64,000 bases of DNA from OAS926 sp035503715 (GCA_035503715.1 DATJTE010000155.1:19507-83506); one strand, 5' to 3'. Shown: positions 43,359-52,366, counted from the first letter of the stretch. Numbers and translations are program-made. Notes: a model not told the origin generated them from the letters alone.

Positions 43359-43972
43359 CAGTTGCTGCAGGGAATTGATGCGCTCATGCGGGGCCGCAGA
43401 TAATAGGTCTCCGCCATCGAGATGCCGTCGAAGGCAGCAGTCAGGCCGAGTACCTTCTTTTGTTGGGTCCCCCACGTGATCACCGGCGAGTAGGAGAGGT
43501 TGCTTTGCACGCGGATCAGGAAAGAATCCTTGATCTTCAGCTTTTCGGGAACCGTGGTAGGATCCCCGTGCAAAGCATCCGCGCTGTAGTCACCGTTGAC
43601 GAGCTTTCGTGACCATTCGACTTCGACCTTCGGCGTCGCGTCGTTGGAGATCTGGATGGCGGTAATGATGATTGTCGGTTTGGTGCGATTGTAAGGCTGC
43701 AGGATGGACTCGCCGATCGCCATGATCGCATCGAGTTCCGTTGTGGTGATCTTGTCCTGCTGCGTGATCAGGTCGGCGACCATGCTGCCGACACGGCTGA
43801 CCTTCTTGTTGGTCTCGATGCCTTGTGAAACCTCCATCGTCACCAGATAGAGCGACAGAAGCAGCGGCGCGATAAGCGCGAACTCAAGCGCGGCGACGCC
43901 ACGCTGATCCTGCCAAAGCTGTTGCAGTCGGCGCAATCCGAACACGTCCATGAGAGCCTTTATGTCGAACAT
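43352..43972 (-). CDS. TadE/TadG-type pilus assembly protein
   Basis: A 206-residue minor pseudopilin-like protein. It starts MFDIKALMDVFGLRRLQQLW, followed by the TadE-like segment RGVAALEFALIAPLLLSLYLV (about 27-47), in which Gly-x-x-x-x-Glu-Phe resembles a prepilin processing site. A periplasmic domain follows and ends with SIPCSNCY. It is 17 bases downstream of a second TadE-like gene and convergent with the PhnD-like gene. The role in the Tad apparatus is inferred from family and locus. Confidence 0.82.
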   Translation of the reverse strand: MFDIKALMDVFGLRRLQQLWQDQRGVAALEFALIAPLLLSLYLVTMEVSQGIETNKKVSRVGSMVADLITQQDKITTTELDAIMAIGESILQPYNRTKPTIIITAIQISNDATPKVEVEWSRKLVNGDYSADALHGDPTTVPEKLKIKDSFLIRVQSNLSYSPVITWGTQQKKVLGLTAAFDGISMAETYYLRPRMSASIPCSNCY

Positions 43973-43989
43973 CGGTTTTTCCCGGGCGC

Positions 43990-44553
43990 TCAATCGTATG
44001 GCTCGTTCTGCCAGGTGACTGACGCGAAATGCAGCGTCTTGCCATCCTTCAGGTTGGACATCGATCTGCGCATCAGGTCGGTCATCACCGGCCATTTGTA
44101 GAAGATGCGCAGCATGTTCTTCGTGCCCTTGCCGCCCGGCTTTACATCGAAGCCGGTGGTGTCGATGTCATTGTCTGCGGTGTATTTGATCTTCTCGGCG
44201 GCGGCCTTCGTGAACGTGTCATACTGGCGCAGATCGACGATCAGGCCGGGGCAATTCTCGGCAACCATGAACTGAATCCTTGCGCACACGAGATCCTCGA
44301 GCGTCTCCTTGTCGAGATCGCGGCGCTGCCCGGTTCGCACTTGTCTTGCAATATCGTCGGTCGTGTTTGCCAGGACCTGCTGGCCGGCGAATGAGATACA
44401 GCTTTCCAGGATAGCGAAGACCAGCATCGAGAACGGGATTGCCAGCATCGTGAATTCGATCGCCGTGCTGCCTTTGCGATCGCCGAGGAAACGCGTGAAC
44501 AGGCTGCGCGGACGGCGGCGCTGCTCATGATTGTCGTCGCGTTTTGGCCCCAT
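43990..44553 (-). CDS. tadE: TadE-family pilus assembly protein
   Basis: A 187-residue protein with a basic N-terminus (RRRPRSLFTRFLGDRKG) and the pseudopilin segment GSTAIEFTMLAIPFSMLVFAILE (about 28-50). Gly followed by Glu-Phe is the motif processed by the Tad prepilin peptidase. The remainder is periplasmic with two cysteines (VCARIQF, AENCPG) that could pair. It is cotranscribed with the tadG-like gene. Confidence 0.85.
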   Translation of the reverse strand: MGPKRDDNHEQRRRPRSLFTRFLGDRKGSTAIEFTMLAIPFSMLVFAILESCISFAGQQVLANTTDDIARQVRTGQRRDLDKETLEDLVCARIQFMVAENCPGLIVDLRQYDTFTKAAAEKIKYTADNDIDTTGFDVKPGGKGTKNMLRIFYKWPVMTDLMRRSMSNLKDGKTLHFASVTWQNEPYD

Positions 44554-44688
44554 GACTACACCCGGCTGTGACCGCTCCCAATGCGGTATGGGCCTGATGT
44601 AGTCGAAAGCGATTGAATTCTGGTTTTAAAGCTGGGTAAAAAAACGGGAAACGGCGCTACCGGGCGTTAACCAAATGTCCGGCTCGGA
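44554..44688 (-). promoter_or_regulatory. Upstream region of tadE with CtrA-like motifs
   Basis: This gap carries TTAA-N7-TAAA at 44626-44640 and TTAACCA at 44667-44673. Both resemble the CtrA site TTAA-N7-TTAA with its TTAACC half. No gene lies here. Confidence 0.3.
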
Positions 44689-45096
44689 CTATTGGCCTGC
44701 CGCGATCTCAGCTTCGGAGATCCGTTCGGCATCGCTCTTGTAGGAGCTTTCGCAATAGGGCGTGCATGACAAGGTCTGTACCTCCGCACGGCGGTAGATG
44801 CGCACGGAACTTGCTGTCTGCCGGCTTACCGTGACCTGCTCGTCGATGATCGGATTGCCCTGATCGTCGAGGATGACGAGGTTGGTCACGCCGAACCCCT
44901 TGCCGGTCAGGATGATCGTGGATGCGTCCTGAACGGAGGCGTCGGCGATGAGGGGATTGCCCACCACGATCGTATCGGCGGGCCTCGCCAGCTTGACGAT
45001 CTTCGCCTGGTTCAACTCCACGTCAATACCGGCCGCAAGGGCGGAATGAACAGACATGAACGTCAGAACCGCAGCGAAGCCAAAAACCCGCGACAT
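44689..45096 (-). CDS. Stand-alone CpaC N-domain pilus protein
   Basis: A 135-residue exported protein (signal segment VFGFAAVLTFMSVHSALA). It matches only the N-terminal domain of the secretin CpaC: VELNQAKIVKLARPADTIVVGNPLIADASVQD and LTGKGFGVTNLVILDDQGNPI correspond to DILVANPSVADA and LFGKAVGETNIFVFGPNGEQI in CpaC at 47213-48760. It ends with LSCTPYCESSY. Homologues annotated as pilus assembly N-terminal domain proteins occur in other rhizobial cpa loci. The start at 45096 is preferred; one at 45111 is possible. Confidence 0.8.
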   Translation of the reverse strand: MSRVFGFAAVLTFMSVHSALAAGIDVELNQAKIVKLARPADTIVVGNPLIADASVQDASTIILTGKGFGVTNLVILDDQGNPIIDEQVTVSRQTASSVRIYRRAEVQTLSCTPYCESSYKSDAERISEAEIAAGQ

Positions 45097-45398
45097 CCCA
45101 TTTATCCCCATAAACGCAACGTTGACGGAAGATGAAGGAGATTGGTGAAGCAACTGTTAAGCGGACAGACGCGATCGAGGCACCCACATCGCGGCTTGTT
45201 TATGGAGCCAGCGTGTCCTGATACCCGGATCGCCGCTTAGTTGCGGGTTAACCACGAACCATCCTTTGACCCGGAAAGGTTTTGGTAAGGGTGTTTCTTA
45301 AGCCGTTTGAAACAGCTTCCCCATAGGTTGGATCGCATCCGATCGACCCCCCAGAAGTTGACGGGTGTGCTGTAACCACGTGGAGTAGGAGCTCTCGT
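45097..45398 (+). promoter_or_regulatory. Divergent flp upstream region
   Basis: This 302-base gap separates the minus-strand pilus gene from flp. It contains TTAACCA at 45248-45254 (a CtrA-like half site) and TTGACC near 45268, but no clear -10 was found. GGAG lies before the flp start codon. No gene is visible. Confidence 0.35.
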
Positions 45399-45584
45399 AT
45401 GTCCAAGCTTTTCACGCGCTTTCTGAAGGATGAGTCCGGCGCGACCGCCATCGAATATGGCCTTATCGCCGCTCTCATCGCGCTCGCGATCATGGTTGGC
45501 GCCGGCCAGCTCGGTAACGCGCTCAACGAACGCTTCCAGAACATCGCTGGGTGTTTGAACAACGCTTCCGCCGACGGCTGCTGA
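45399..45584 (+). CDS. flp: Flp/Fap-type major pilin
   Basis: The 61-residue type IVb pilin subunit. It begins MSKLFTRFLKDESG, followed by the processed segment ATAIEYGLIAALIALAIMV; cleavage after Gly14 leaves the conserved Glu-Tyr pair at mature positions 5-6. The C-terminus GCLNNASADGC holds two cysteines (52 and 61), which could form a disulfide. It is followed by a strong terminator, allowing high expression apart from cpaA. Confidence 0.93.
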   Translation: MSKLFTRFLKDESGATAIEYGLIAALIALAIMVGAGQLGNALNERFQNIAGCLNNASADGC

Positions 45585-45605
45585 TAAAGTCGCCGACCTG
45601 TTTAA

Positions 45606-45634
45606 ACGGCCGCCCTTTGGGCGGCCGTTTTTCA
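45606..45634 (+). terminator. Rho-independent terminator after flp
   Basis: A perfect 10-bp stem ACGGCCGCCC/GGGCGGCCGT with a TTT loop, followed by TTTTTC. It separates the pilin gene from the cpa assembly genes. Confidence 0.88.
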
Positions 45635-45703
45635 TTTGTCCTCGATAACGCGATCGTAACGGGTGACTGTTAAGGTTTCAGTTATCAACGGACCGGATCT
45701 GTC

Positions 45704-46225
45704 ATGCTTGAAGCCGCGATCTTCGTCATTTTCCCGTTTTGCATGGTGTTTGCGGCCGTCTCCGACATCTTGTCGATGACGATCGCCAATCGGGTTTCCT
45801 TGATCCTGGTTGCTGCCTTTGCGGTTCTCGCGCCTTTGACCGGCATGGATTGGTCTGTCTACGGCTGGCACTTTGCCGCCGGCGCGGTGGTTCTTGGCGT
45901 GACCTTCACTTTGTTCGCGATCGGGGGCATGGGCGGCGGCGATGCGAAGCTTCTGGCCGCGACCGCCGTCTGGATGGGCCTTTCGATGGAGCTTGTTCAG
46001 TACCTGGTCTACACCGCCTTCATCGGCGGCGTGCTCACCATTCTCATTCTCTCGTACCGGAAATCGCCGCTCGCGGTTTATACCGGCCAGAACATGTTTC
46101 TGAAGCACTTCGCCAATGACAAGGCGGGTGTGCCTTACGCTCTCGCGCTCGGCATTGGTGGCCTTTTCGTCTATCCGCAAACGCCCTTGATGATTTGGGC
46201 TCTGGGCCGCTTCGCATCAAATTAG
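45704..46225 (+). CDS. cpaA: Prepilin peptidase CpaA/TadV
   Basis: Aspartic membrane protease that trims the Flp prepilin. The 173-residue protein has about five hydrophobic helices and the two catalytic aspartates of the family: Asp21 in AVSDILSMTIANR and Asp80 in GGMGGGDAKLLAA. It lacks the N-terminal methylase domain of PilD, as expected for Tad systems. GGATCTGTC lies upstream; a weak ribosome-binding site. Confidence 0.93.
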   Translation: MLEAAIFVIFPFCMVFAAVSDILSMTIANRVSLILVAAFAVLAPLTGMDWSVYGWHFAAGAVVLGVTFTLFAIGGMGGGDAKLLAATAVWMGLSMELVQYLVYTAFIGGVLTILILSYRKSPLAVYTGQNMFLKHFANDKAGVPYALALGIGGLFVYPQTPLMIWALGRFASN

Positions 46226-46403
46226 GAAGCTGCATTTGCCCGCCCGGTGCCTGCCGGGCCTGGGCGCGACGGCAGTTCGTCTGCATTTTCATAAACGTTA
46301 AATTAATCACGATCGTAAGGATTGCATTAACCGTAATTTGACGATTGCGCCTGCAATGTCCGGCTCGACTGGGTGGATTTGCCGAGTACGAGGTCCGACG
46401 GAA
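46226..46403 (+). promoter_or_regulatory. cpaB upstream region
   Basis: This region holds TTAAATTAATC near 46299 and a close CtrA-type match, annotated separately at 46327-46341. It probably contains the promoter for the cpaB-tadC operon. No gene is seen. Confidence 0.4.
46327..46341 (+). promoter_or_regulatory. CtrA-like box upstream of cpaB
   Basis: TTAA-CCGTAAT-TTGA followed by C matches the CtrA consensus TTAA-N7-TTAA(C) at all but one position and includes the TTAACC half. It lies 63 bases before the cpaB start. CtrA control of pilus genes is established in Caulobacter; here it is inferred. Confidence 0.45.
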
Positions 46404-47216
46404 ATGGCTTCATCTCGAGTTTTGATTCTGGGCGTGGCAGTGGCCGCTGCGGGCGGGGCTGGCTATGTCGCCAAGAACATGGTGGTGCCGCCACCGCCGA
46501 AAGTTATTGTCGAATCGCAGCCTGCGATCGCGGTTACCGAGGTTCTGGCGCTCAGCCAGGACGTACCGATGGGCGCGGTGGTCGGCGACTCGATCGCCTG
46601 GCAGGAGTGGCCTGAAGACAATGTCAGTGAAGGCTTCGTCCTGAAATCCTCAGAACCGGAGGCGCTTGAGCAGCTTAAGGAGTCGGTGGCGCGCGTTCCC
46701 ATGTTCGCCGGTGAACCGCTGCGTCGCACGAAGCTGATCGGCGGCGGCCAGAGTTTCATGTCGTCGATCCTGCCGTCGGGCAAAAAAGCGGTGGCGACGC
46801 AGATTGCAGCCGATACCTCCGCAGGTGGCTTCATCCTGCCGAACGATTACGTCGACGTCATCATGACGCGCCGGAACGAGAGCCAGGCGGGCAGCGGTGG
46901 TGGGGGCTACATAACCGAGACGATTCTCAAGAACATCCGCGTCCTCGCCATCGACCAGGCCATCCAGGAGGATGAGGAAGGCCGTCGGGTCAAGGTAGGC
47001 GAGACCGCTACCCTCGAGCTTACCGCGCAGCAGGCGGAGATCATCACTGTCGCGCAGCAGATGGCGGACCGCCTGACGCTCGCGCTCCGGTCGGTCGCCG
47101 ATGCGCAGGAGATGGCGGACGGCGAGGCTGACTATCTGGTGTCCGGCGAGGGGCGCCGGGGCACGGTCAAGATCATCAAGGCGGGCGAAGTTTCCGAGGT
47201 GGGCGCAAGACAATGA
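46404..47216 (+). CDS. cpaB: Flp pilus assembly protein CpaB
   Basis: A 270-residue periplasmic/inner-membrane-anchored protein (RVLILGVAVAAAGGAGYVAKN anchor). It has an SAF domain (LALSQDVPMGAVVGDSIAW, VPMFAGEPLRRTKL) and the CpaB/RcpC segment KKAVATQIAADTSAGGFILPNDYVDVI. It is thought to link secretin and inner platform. Its stop overlaps the cpaC start by ATGA. Confidence 0.93.
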   Translation: MASSRVLILGVAVAAAGGAGYVAKNMVVPPPPKVIVESQPAIAVTEVLALSQDVPMGAVVGDSIAWQEWPEDNVSEGFVLKSSEPEALEQLKESVARVPMFAGEPLRRTKLIGGGQSFMSSILPSGKKAVATQIAADTSAGGFILPNDYVDVIMTRRNESQAGSGGGGYITETILKNIRVLAIDQAIQEDEEGRRVKVGETATLELTAQQAEIITVAQQMADRLTLALRSVADAQEMADGEADYLVSGEGRRGTVKIIKAGEVSEVGARQ

Positions 47217-48760
47217 TGGGGTTTGTCAGCACGAGGCCGTTTCGCGTCATTCGCACGGCCGGGATCCTTTCTGCATCGATAGCGCTGCTGCTGGTCAGCG
47301 AGGCGCTTCCGGTGAGCGCACCTGCGATTGCGGCCAGTGCGCAAGTTGGCTCGCATGCCGAAGGGCAGCGGATCAAACTCGGCTTGAACAAGTCGATTGT
47401 CGTCGACCTGCCCGCCGATGCCTATGACATTCTGGTCGCCAACCCTTCGGTGGCCGATGCGGTCACCCGTACCGCGCGCCGCATCTATCTGTTCGGCAAA
47501 GCAGTCGGCGAGACCAACATCTTCGTCTTCGGTCCGAATGGCGAACAGATCGTCAGCATGGATCTGGTGGTCGAGCGCGATGTCGCCGGGCTTGAGGATC
47601 ACCTGCGGCGCTTCATTCCGAACTCCGAGATCAAGGTCGAACTCGTCAACGACAACGTCGTATTGACCGGGACGGTCGAGACGCCGCTCGATGCAAGCCG
47701 CGCGGCGCAACTCGCCCAGATCTTTGTCAGCGGCGGTGAGGCGACGACAGGCCAGTACTCGCAGACGGCCGCCGGTGGCGCGGCCGCGGGCGGCGTCGAC
47801 ATCGACAATCCGGACGCTCAGCGCCGGGTCAGCCAGATCGTGAACCTCATTCAGATCATCGGCGAGGACCAGGTCACCCTGAAAGTGACCGTCGCCGAAG
47901 TCAGCCGCAACGTGATGAAGCAGCTCGGCGTGAACCTGATGGGTTCGGCGAGCGCAGACGGAATCGTCTCGAGCCTCTTTAGCGGCGCGACTTATGGCCT
48001 CGGGAAACCGCTTGGCAATTCCGGCCTCACTCTTGATACCTCCAGCGTCGATGCGGTTTTCAACGCGATGGAACAGTCCGGCGTCATGAAGACGCTGGCC
48101 GAGCCGACGCTGACCGCGGTTTCTGGCGAAAAGGCGACGTTCAGGGTGGGTGGCGAGTTCAACCTCGTGACTGGCAGAACCTCGGCCGTCTCGGACGACA
48201 ACCAGGATGGCCAGGTCACCTACGACATCCAGAAGATAGAATACGGCATCGGCCTGGAATTCCTGCCGGTCGTGCTTTCACCCGGCCGCATCAGCCTCAA
48301 GGTTCGCACCGCCGTGTCGGAACCGACAACGGAAGGATCGGTGCCGCTGGAAGGCAATCTTGGAATGCCGGGCACGAACTTCCTGTCGATTCGCAAGCGC
48401 TTGGCTGACACGACCGTCGAACTGCCCTCCGGCGGTTCGATGATGATCGCCGGCCTTGTCCGCGACGACGTCCGCCAGGCCGTGAGCGGCCTGCCTGGCC
48501 TCTCCAAGCTTCCGGTGCTGGGTGCGCTGTTTCGCAGCCGCGATTTCGTGCGGAACGAAACCGAGCTGGTGATCATCATCACGCCCTATCTGTCGAAGCC
48601 GGTCGCGCGCAATCAGCTCGCCAAGCCCGACGACAATTTCACGCCGGCGAGCGACGGCGCTGGCATGTTCCTCGGGCGCGTGAACCGTGTCTACGGAACC
48701 ATGCAGACCAACAAGGCGCCCGGCCGCTATCACGGCGTCGTCGGCTTTATCTACAAGTAA
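47213..48760 (+). CDS. cpaC: Outer-membrane secretin CpaC
   Basis: Forms the outer-membrane pore for the Flp pilus. The 515-residue protein has a signal peptide ending near PAIAASAQ, the pilus N-domain (about 55-130), a BON-like segment (VELVNDNVVLTGTVETPLDAS) and the secretin domain. The latter includes VTLKVTVAEVSRNVMKQLGV, LAEPTLTAVSGEKATFRVGGE, LPSGGSMMIAGLVRDDVRQ and ETELVIIITPYLSKPV. The order B-C-D-E-F follows the standard cpa operon. Confidence 0.95.
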   Translation: MMGFVSTRPFRVIRTAGILSASIALLLVSEALPVSAPAIAASAQVGSHAEGQRIKLGLNKSIVVDLPADAYDILVANPSVADAVTRTARRIYLFGKAVGETNIFVFGPNGEQIVSMDLVVERDVAGLEDHLRRFIPNSEIKVELVNDNVVLTGTVETPLDASRAAQLAQIFVSGGEATTGQYSQTAAGGAAAGGVDIDNPDAQRRVSQIVNLIQIIGEDQVTLKVTVAEVSRNVMKQLGVNLMGSASADGIVSSLFSGATYGLGKPLGNSGLTLDTSSVDAVFNAMEQSGVMKTLAEPTLTAVSGEKATFRVGGEFNLVTGRTSAVSDDNQDGQVTYDIQKIEYGIGLEFLPVVLSPGRISLKVRTAVSEPTTEGSVPLEGNLGMPGTNFLSIRKRLADTTVELPSGGSMMIAGLVRDDVRQAVSGLPGLSKLPVLGALFRSRDFVRNETELVIIITPYLSKPVARNQLAKPDDNFTPASDGAGMFLGRVNRVYGTMQTNKAPGRYHGVVGFIYK

Positions 48761-48775
48761 GTGGGGATCGGGGTC

Positions 48776-49495
48776 ATGTCCGGTAACGGCCAGAACGCAA
48801 AGTCAGGCTTCGGTCTCAGGCAGGCAGCACGTCGGCGCGCCGCACTCCCCGTGCTCGCGGTGCTTACCGCCGCGCTGCTCGCCGGTTGCGCAAAGCGCGA
48901 TCATGTCATCGTCGGCTCGGTTCCGGACGATTATCGCACCAACCATCCGATCGTGATCGCGGAAAAGGAGCAGGTGCTCGATCTCTCCGTGGCCGCAAGC
49001 GATCGTGGCATCACGCGCCCGCAACGGATCGCGGTCGAAGGCTTGATGGCAGAATATGATCGCAGCGCCTCTCCGGTCGTGACCGTGCTGGCGCCGGTTG
49101 GCGGCGCCAATGAGGTCGGGGCCTCGCACCTGGCTCGCGATTTGCCAGGATACCTGCACAGATTCGGCGTACCGGCGGAACGCATCGTGGTGAGCTCATA
49201 CGATGCTGGTTCGCCAGACGTCTCAGGCCCGGTCCGCGTTTCCTTCAAGGCCATGCGCGCGCAAACGAACAAGTGCGGGCGCTGGCCGGAAGACCTGCTG
49301 GCGGGCGGCGCGGAAAACAAGCACTACGCGAATTTCGGCTGCTCCTATCAGAACAACCTTGCCGCGCAGATCGCCAATCCGAATGACCTTCTGGCGCCCC
49401 GCAAGCCGTCGCCTATCGATGCCGGACGTCGTGGCGTGATCATCGACGACTATCAGCGCGCGATCAACGGGGCACCTCAGGAAGTCGAGTACTAA
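48776..49495 (+). CDS. cpaD: Pilus assembly lipoprotein CpaD
   Basis: A 239-residue lipoprotein with lipobox LLAGC after a basic and hydrophobic leader (RRRAALPVLAVLTAA). The CpaD signature includes DYRTNHPIVIAEKEQVLDLSV and GCSYQNNLAAQIANPNDLLAPR near the C-terminus. An ATG at 48776 follows GGGG; a GTG at 48761 would add five residues. It acts with the secretin in the outer membrane. Confidence 0.93.
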   Translation: MSGNGQNAKSGFGLRQAARRRAALPVLAVLTAALLAGCAKRDHVIVGSVPDDYRTNHPIVIAEKEQVLDLSVAASDRGITRPQRIAVEGLMAEYDRSASPVVTVLAPVGGANEVGASHLARDLPGYLHRFGVPAERIVVSSYDAGSPDVSGPVRVSFKAMRAQTNKCGRWPEDLLAGGAENKHYANFGCSYQNNLAAQIANPNDLLAPRKPSPIDAGRRGVIIDDYQRAINGAPQEVEY

Positions 49496-49519
49496 GCGCG
49501 GATTGGGGGCGCATCGACC

Positions 49520-50806
49520 ATGAACAATCTTGCCTACGAAACCGAACGGGACGAGGGAGCCGCAGGTCAGGCCGATATGGCTGCTCTGCAGGCGTTGCGC
49601 CCCATCCCGCGCATTTCCATCCAGGCATTCTGCGAGACCGATGGCATCGCTGCGCCGATCGAGCGCGCCGGCGAGGATCGCCGTATGGCCAAGGCGCACC
49701 TCAAGGTGCACATGGGTGGCATCCCGACGGCGATCGAATTCTATCAGACCGCTCCGACGCCGAACCTGATCATCCTCGAATCGCGCCGCGAGCCGCGCGA
49801 GCTTCTCGAGCAGTTGCGGCAACTCTCTGAATATTGCGACCCGTCGTCGAAGGTGGTCGTCATCGGCCATTACAACGACGTTTGGCTCTATCGCGAGCTG
49901 GTCCGCTCGGGCGTCTCGGAATATGTCGTCGCGCCGATCTCCATGGCGGACATTCTCTCTGTCATCTCGTCGATCTTCGTCGATCCGGAGGCCGAGCCGA
50001 TCGGCCGCTCGCTTGCATTCATCGGTGCGAAGGGTGGAGTCGGTTCCTCGACCATCGCGCATAATGTCGCTTGGGCGATGTCGACGCTGTTCGCCTCGGA
50101 GGTCGTCGTTGCCGACCTCGATCTCCCGTTCGGTACGGCCAACATCAATTTTGACCAGGATCCCGCGCAAGGCATTGCCGAGGCCGTATTCTCGCCCGAG
50201 CGCATCGATGAGGTCTATCTCGATCGTCTGCTGGCCCAATGCGCCGAGCACCTGTCGCTGCTGGCCGCCCCGTCGACGCTTGAGCGCATCTATGATTTTG
50301 ATCCCGACGCCTTCGCGCAGGTGATCGAGACTGCGCAGCGCAGCGCGCCACTTCTGGTGCTCGATGTTCCGCACGTCTGGAATGGCTGGACGAAGAATAC
50401 GCTCGCCCAGGCCGATGAGGTGATCATCACGGCAACGCCGGAGCTCGCCAACCTGCGCAACACCAAGAACCTGGTCGACATGTTGAAGAAGATCAGGCCG
50501 AACGACTCGATGCCGCGGCTGATCATCAACCAGACCGGCATTCCGAAGCGCCCGGAGATTTCGGCTGCCGATTTCGCCGAGCCGCTCGGGATTGAACCCG
50601 CGGCCGTCATTTCCTTCGACCCGCAATTCTTCGGCACGGCTTCCAACAACGGCCGCATGCTGGGTGAGATGAATGCGCAGCACGCCGCGGTCCAGGCGAT
50701 CAACGAGCTTGCGCACGTTCTCACTGGTCGCAGCGAGCCTAAGTCAAAGAAGAAAAAGCCGGGCCTCGGCGACCTGCTCGGCAAGTTGAAGCTTGGCAAG
50801 AAGTGA
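49520..50806 (+). CDS. cpaE: Pilus localisation ATPase-like protein CpaE
   Basis: A 428-residue protein with an N-terminal receiver-like pseudo-domain (about 55-155, no intact phospho-acceptor pocket seen) and a ParA/MinD-type domain with the deviant Walker A AKGGVGSSTIAHNVAWAM (about 170-187). It also has VVVADLDLPFGTANINFDQD. The C-terminus is Lys-rich (KSKKKKPGLGDLLGKLKLGKK). In Caulobacter CpaE localises the pilus machinery to the pole. Confidence 0.93.
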   Translation: MNNLAYETERDEGAAGQADMAALQALRPIPRISIQAFCETDGIAAPIERAGEDRRMAKAHLKVHMGGIPTAIEFYQTAPTPNLIILESRREPRELLEQLRQLSEYCDPSSKVVVIGHYNDVWLYRELVRSGVSEYVVAPISMADILSVISSIFVDPEAEPIGRSLAFIGAKGGVGSSTIAHNVAWAMSTLFASEVVVADLDLPFGTANINFDQDPAQGIAEAVFSPERIDEVYLDRLLAQCAEHLSLLAAPSTLERIYDFDPDAFAQVIETAQRSAPLLVLDVPHVWNGWTKNTLAQADEVIITATPELANLRNTKNLVDMLKKIRPNDSMPRLIINQTGIPKRPEISAADFAEPLGIEPAAVISFDPQFFGTASNNGRMLGEMNAQHAAVQAINELAHVLTGRSEPKSKKKKPGLGDLLGKLKLGKK

Positions 50807-50829
50807 CGTTTCGCGGCGGGTAGTCAGTC

Positions 50830-52344
50830 ATGTTCGGCAAAAAAGGAAATGACGACGGGGCTCGGCGAATGCCGGAATTCCGTCCGCCGTCCGCGCCCAC
50901 GGCGCCGGTAGGCAAGCCGGCCGACGTCGCGACGGCGTATGCGCCTCCGGCCGAGCCGCGCGCCACGAATGCGCCTGCCGCTCCATCGCCGCAGAACCGG
51001 CGCCCGGTGGAAGCCCCGCCGATGGCGCCTGAACCGCCGCGCCGCTCCCAGCGGGAGCGGAGCGAAAGCTACTACGACACGAAATCGCAGGTCTTCTCGG
51101 CACTGATCGATACGATCGATCTGTCGCAGCTTGCCAAGCTCGAGCCCGAAAGCGCGCGCGAGGAAATTCGCGACATCGTCAACGATATCATCGCGATCAA
51201 GAATTTCGCGATGTCGATCGCCGAGCAGGAAGAACTGCTCGAAGATATCTGCAACGACGTACTGGGTTATGGTCCGCTCGAGCCGCTGCTCGCGCGCGAC
51301 GACATCGCCGACATCATGGTGAACGGCGCCAAGAACGTCTACATCGAAGTGAACGGCAAGGTCGAGCAGACGGGCATCCGCTTCCGCGACAACCAGCAGC
51401 TTTTGAATATCTGTCAGCGCATCGTCAGCCAGGTTGGCCGCCGCGTCGACGAATCGTCGCCGATCTGCGACGCGCGCCTGCCGGACGGCTCGCGCGTCAA
51501 CGTGATCGCGCCGCCGCTTGCGATCGATGGCACCGCGCTCACGATCCGTAAGTTCAAGAAGGACAAGCTGACTCTCGATCAGCTCGTCAAGTTTGGCGCG
51601 ATCAGCCCGGAAGGCGCCGAGGTCCTCAAGATCATCGGTCGCGTCCGCTGCAATGTCGTCATCTCCGGCGGCACAGGCTCGGGCAAGACCACGCTGCTCA
51701 ACTGCCTGACCAACTATATCGACCGTGAAGAGCGTGTCATCACCTGCGAAGACTCGGCCGAGCTTCAGCTGCAGCAGCCGCATGTGGTCCGCCTCGAAAC
51801 TCGCCCGCCGAACCTGGAAGGCGAGGGCGAGGTCACGATGCGCGATCTCGTCAAGAACTGTCTGCGTATGCGCCCTGAACGCATCATCGTCGGCGAGGTG
51901 CGCGGACCCGAGGTGTTTGACCTTCTGCAGGCCATGAACACTGGCCACGACGGCTCCATGGGCACGATCCACTCGAACTCGCCGCGCGAGTGCCTGAACC
52001 GTATCGAGTCGATGATCGCGATGGGCGGCTTTTCCCTGCCGCAGAAGACCGTGCGCGAGATCGTCGTCGGCTCGGTCGACGTGATCATCCAGGCTGCTCG
52101 TCTTCGCGATGGTTCCCGCCGCATCACCCACATCACCGAGGTGATCGGCATGGAAGGGGATGTGATCATCACCCAGGACCTCGTTCTCTATCATATCAAG
52201 GGCGAGGACGCGCAGGGCCGCTTGATCGGTCAACATGTCTCCACCGGCATCGGCCGTCCCGGCTTCTGGGACCGCGCCCGCTACTATGGCGAGGAAGCAA
52301 GATTGGCGAACGCCCTGGAAGCGATGGAAAAGCAGACCGCCTAG
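50830..52344 (+). CDS. cpaF: Pilus assembly ATPase CpaF/TadA
   Basis: Hexameric type II/IV secretion ATPase that powers Flp pilus assembly. The 504-residue protein has a Pro/Ala-rich N-terminus (about 1-75), an N-terminal domain and the ATPase core. The core carries Walker A SGGTGSGKTTLLNCL (about 278-292), the Asp box ERVITCEDSAELQL, Walker B RMRPERIIVGEVRGPE and the His box TGHDGSMGTIHSNSPRE. It is followed by tadB and tadC. Confidence 0.96.
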   Translation: MFGKKGNDDGARRMPEFRPPSAPTAPVGKPADVATAYAPPAEPRATNAPAAPSPQNRRPVEAPPMAPEPPRRSQRERSESYYDTKSQVFSALIDTIDLSQLAKLEPESAREEIRDIVNDIIAIKNFAMSIAEQEELLEDICNDVLGYGPLEPLLARDDIADIMVNGAKNVYIEVNGKVEQTGIRFRDNQQLLNICQRIVSQVGRRVDESSPICDARLPDGSRVNVIAPPLAIDGTALTIRKFKKDKLTLDQLVKFGAISPEGAEVLKIIGRVRCNVVISGGTGSGKTTLLNCLTNYIDREERVITCEDSAELQLQQPHVVRLETRPPNLEGEGEVTMRDLVKNCLRMRPERIIVGEVRGPEVFDLLQAMNTGHDGSMGTIHSNSPRECLNRIESMIAMGGFSLPQKTVREIVVGSVDVIIQAARLRDGSRRITHITEVIGMEGDVIITQDLVLYHIKGEDAQGRLIGQHVSTGIGRPGFWDRARYYGEEARLANALEAMEKQTA

Positions 52345-52366
52345 CAATTAACGAGTAAGCTGACTG

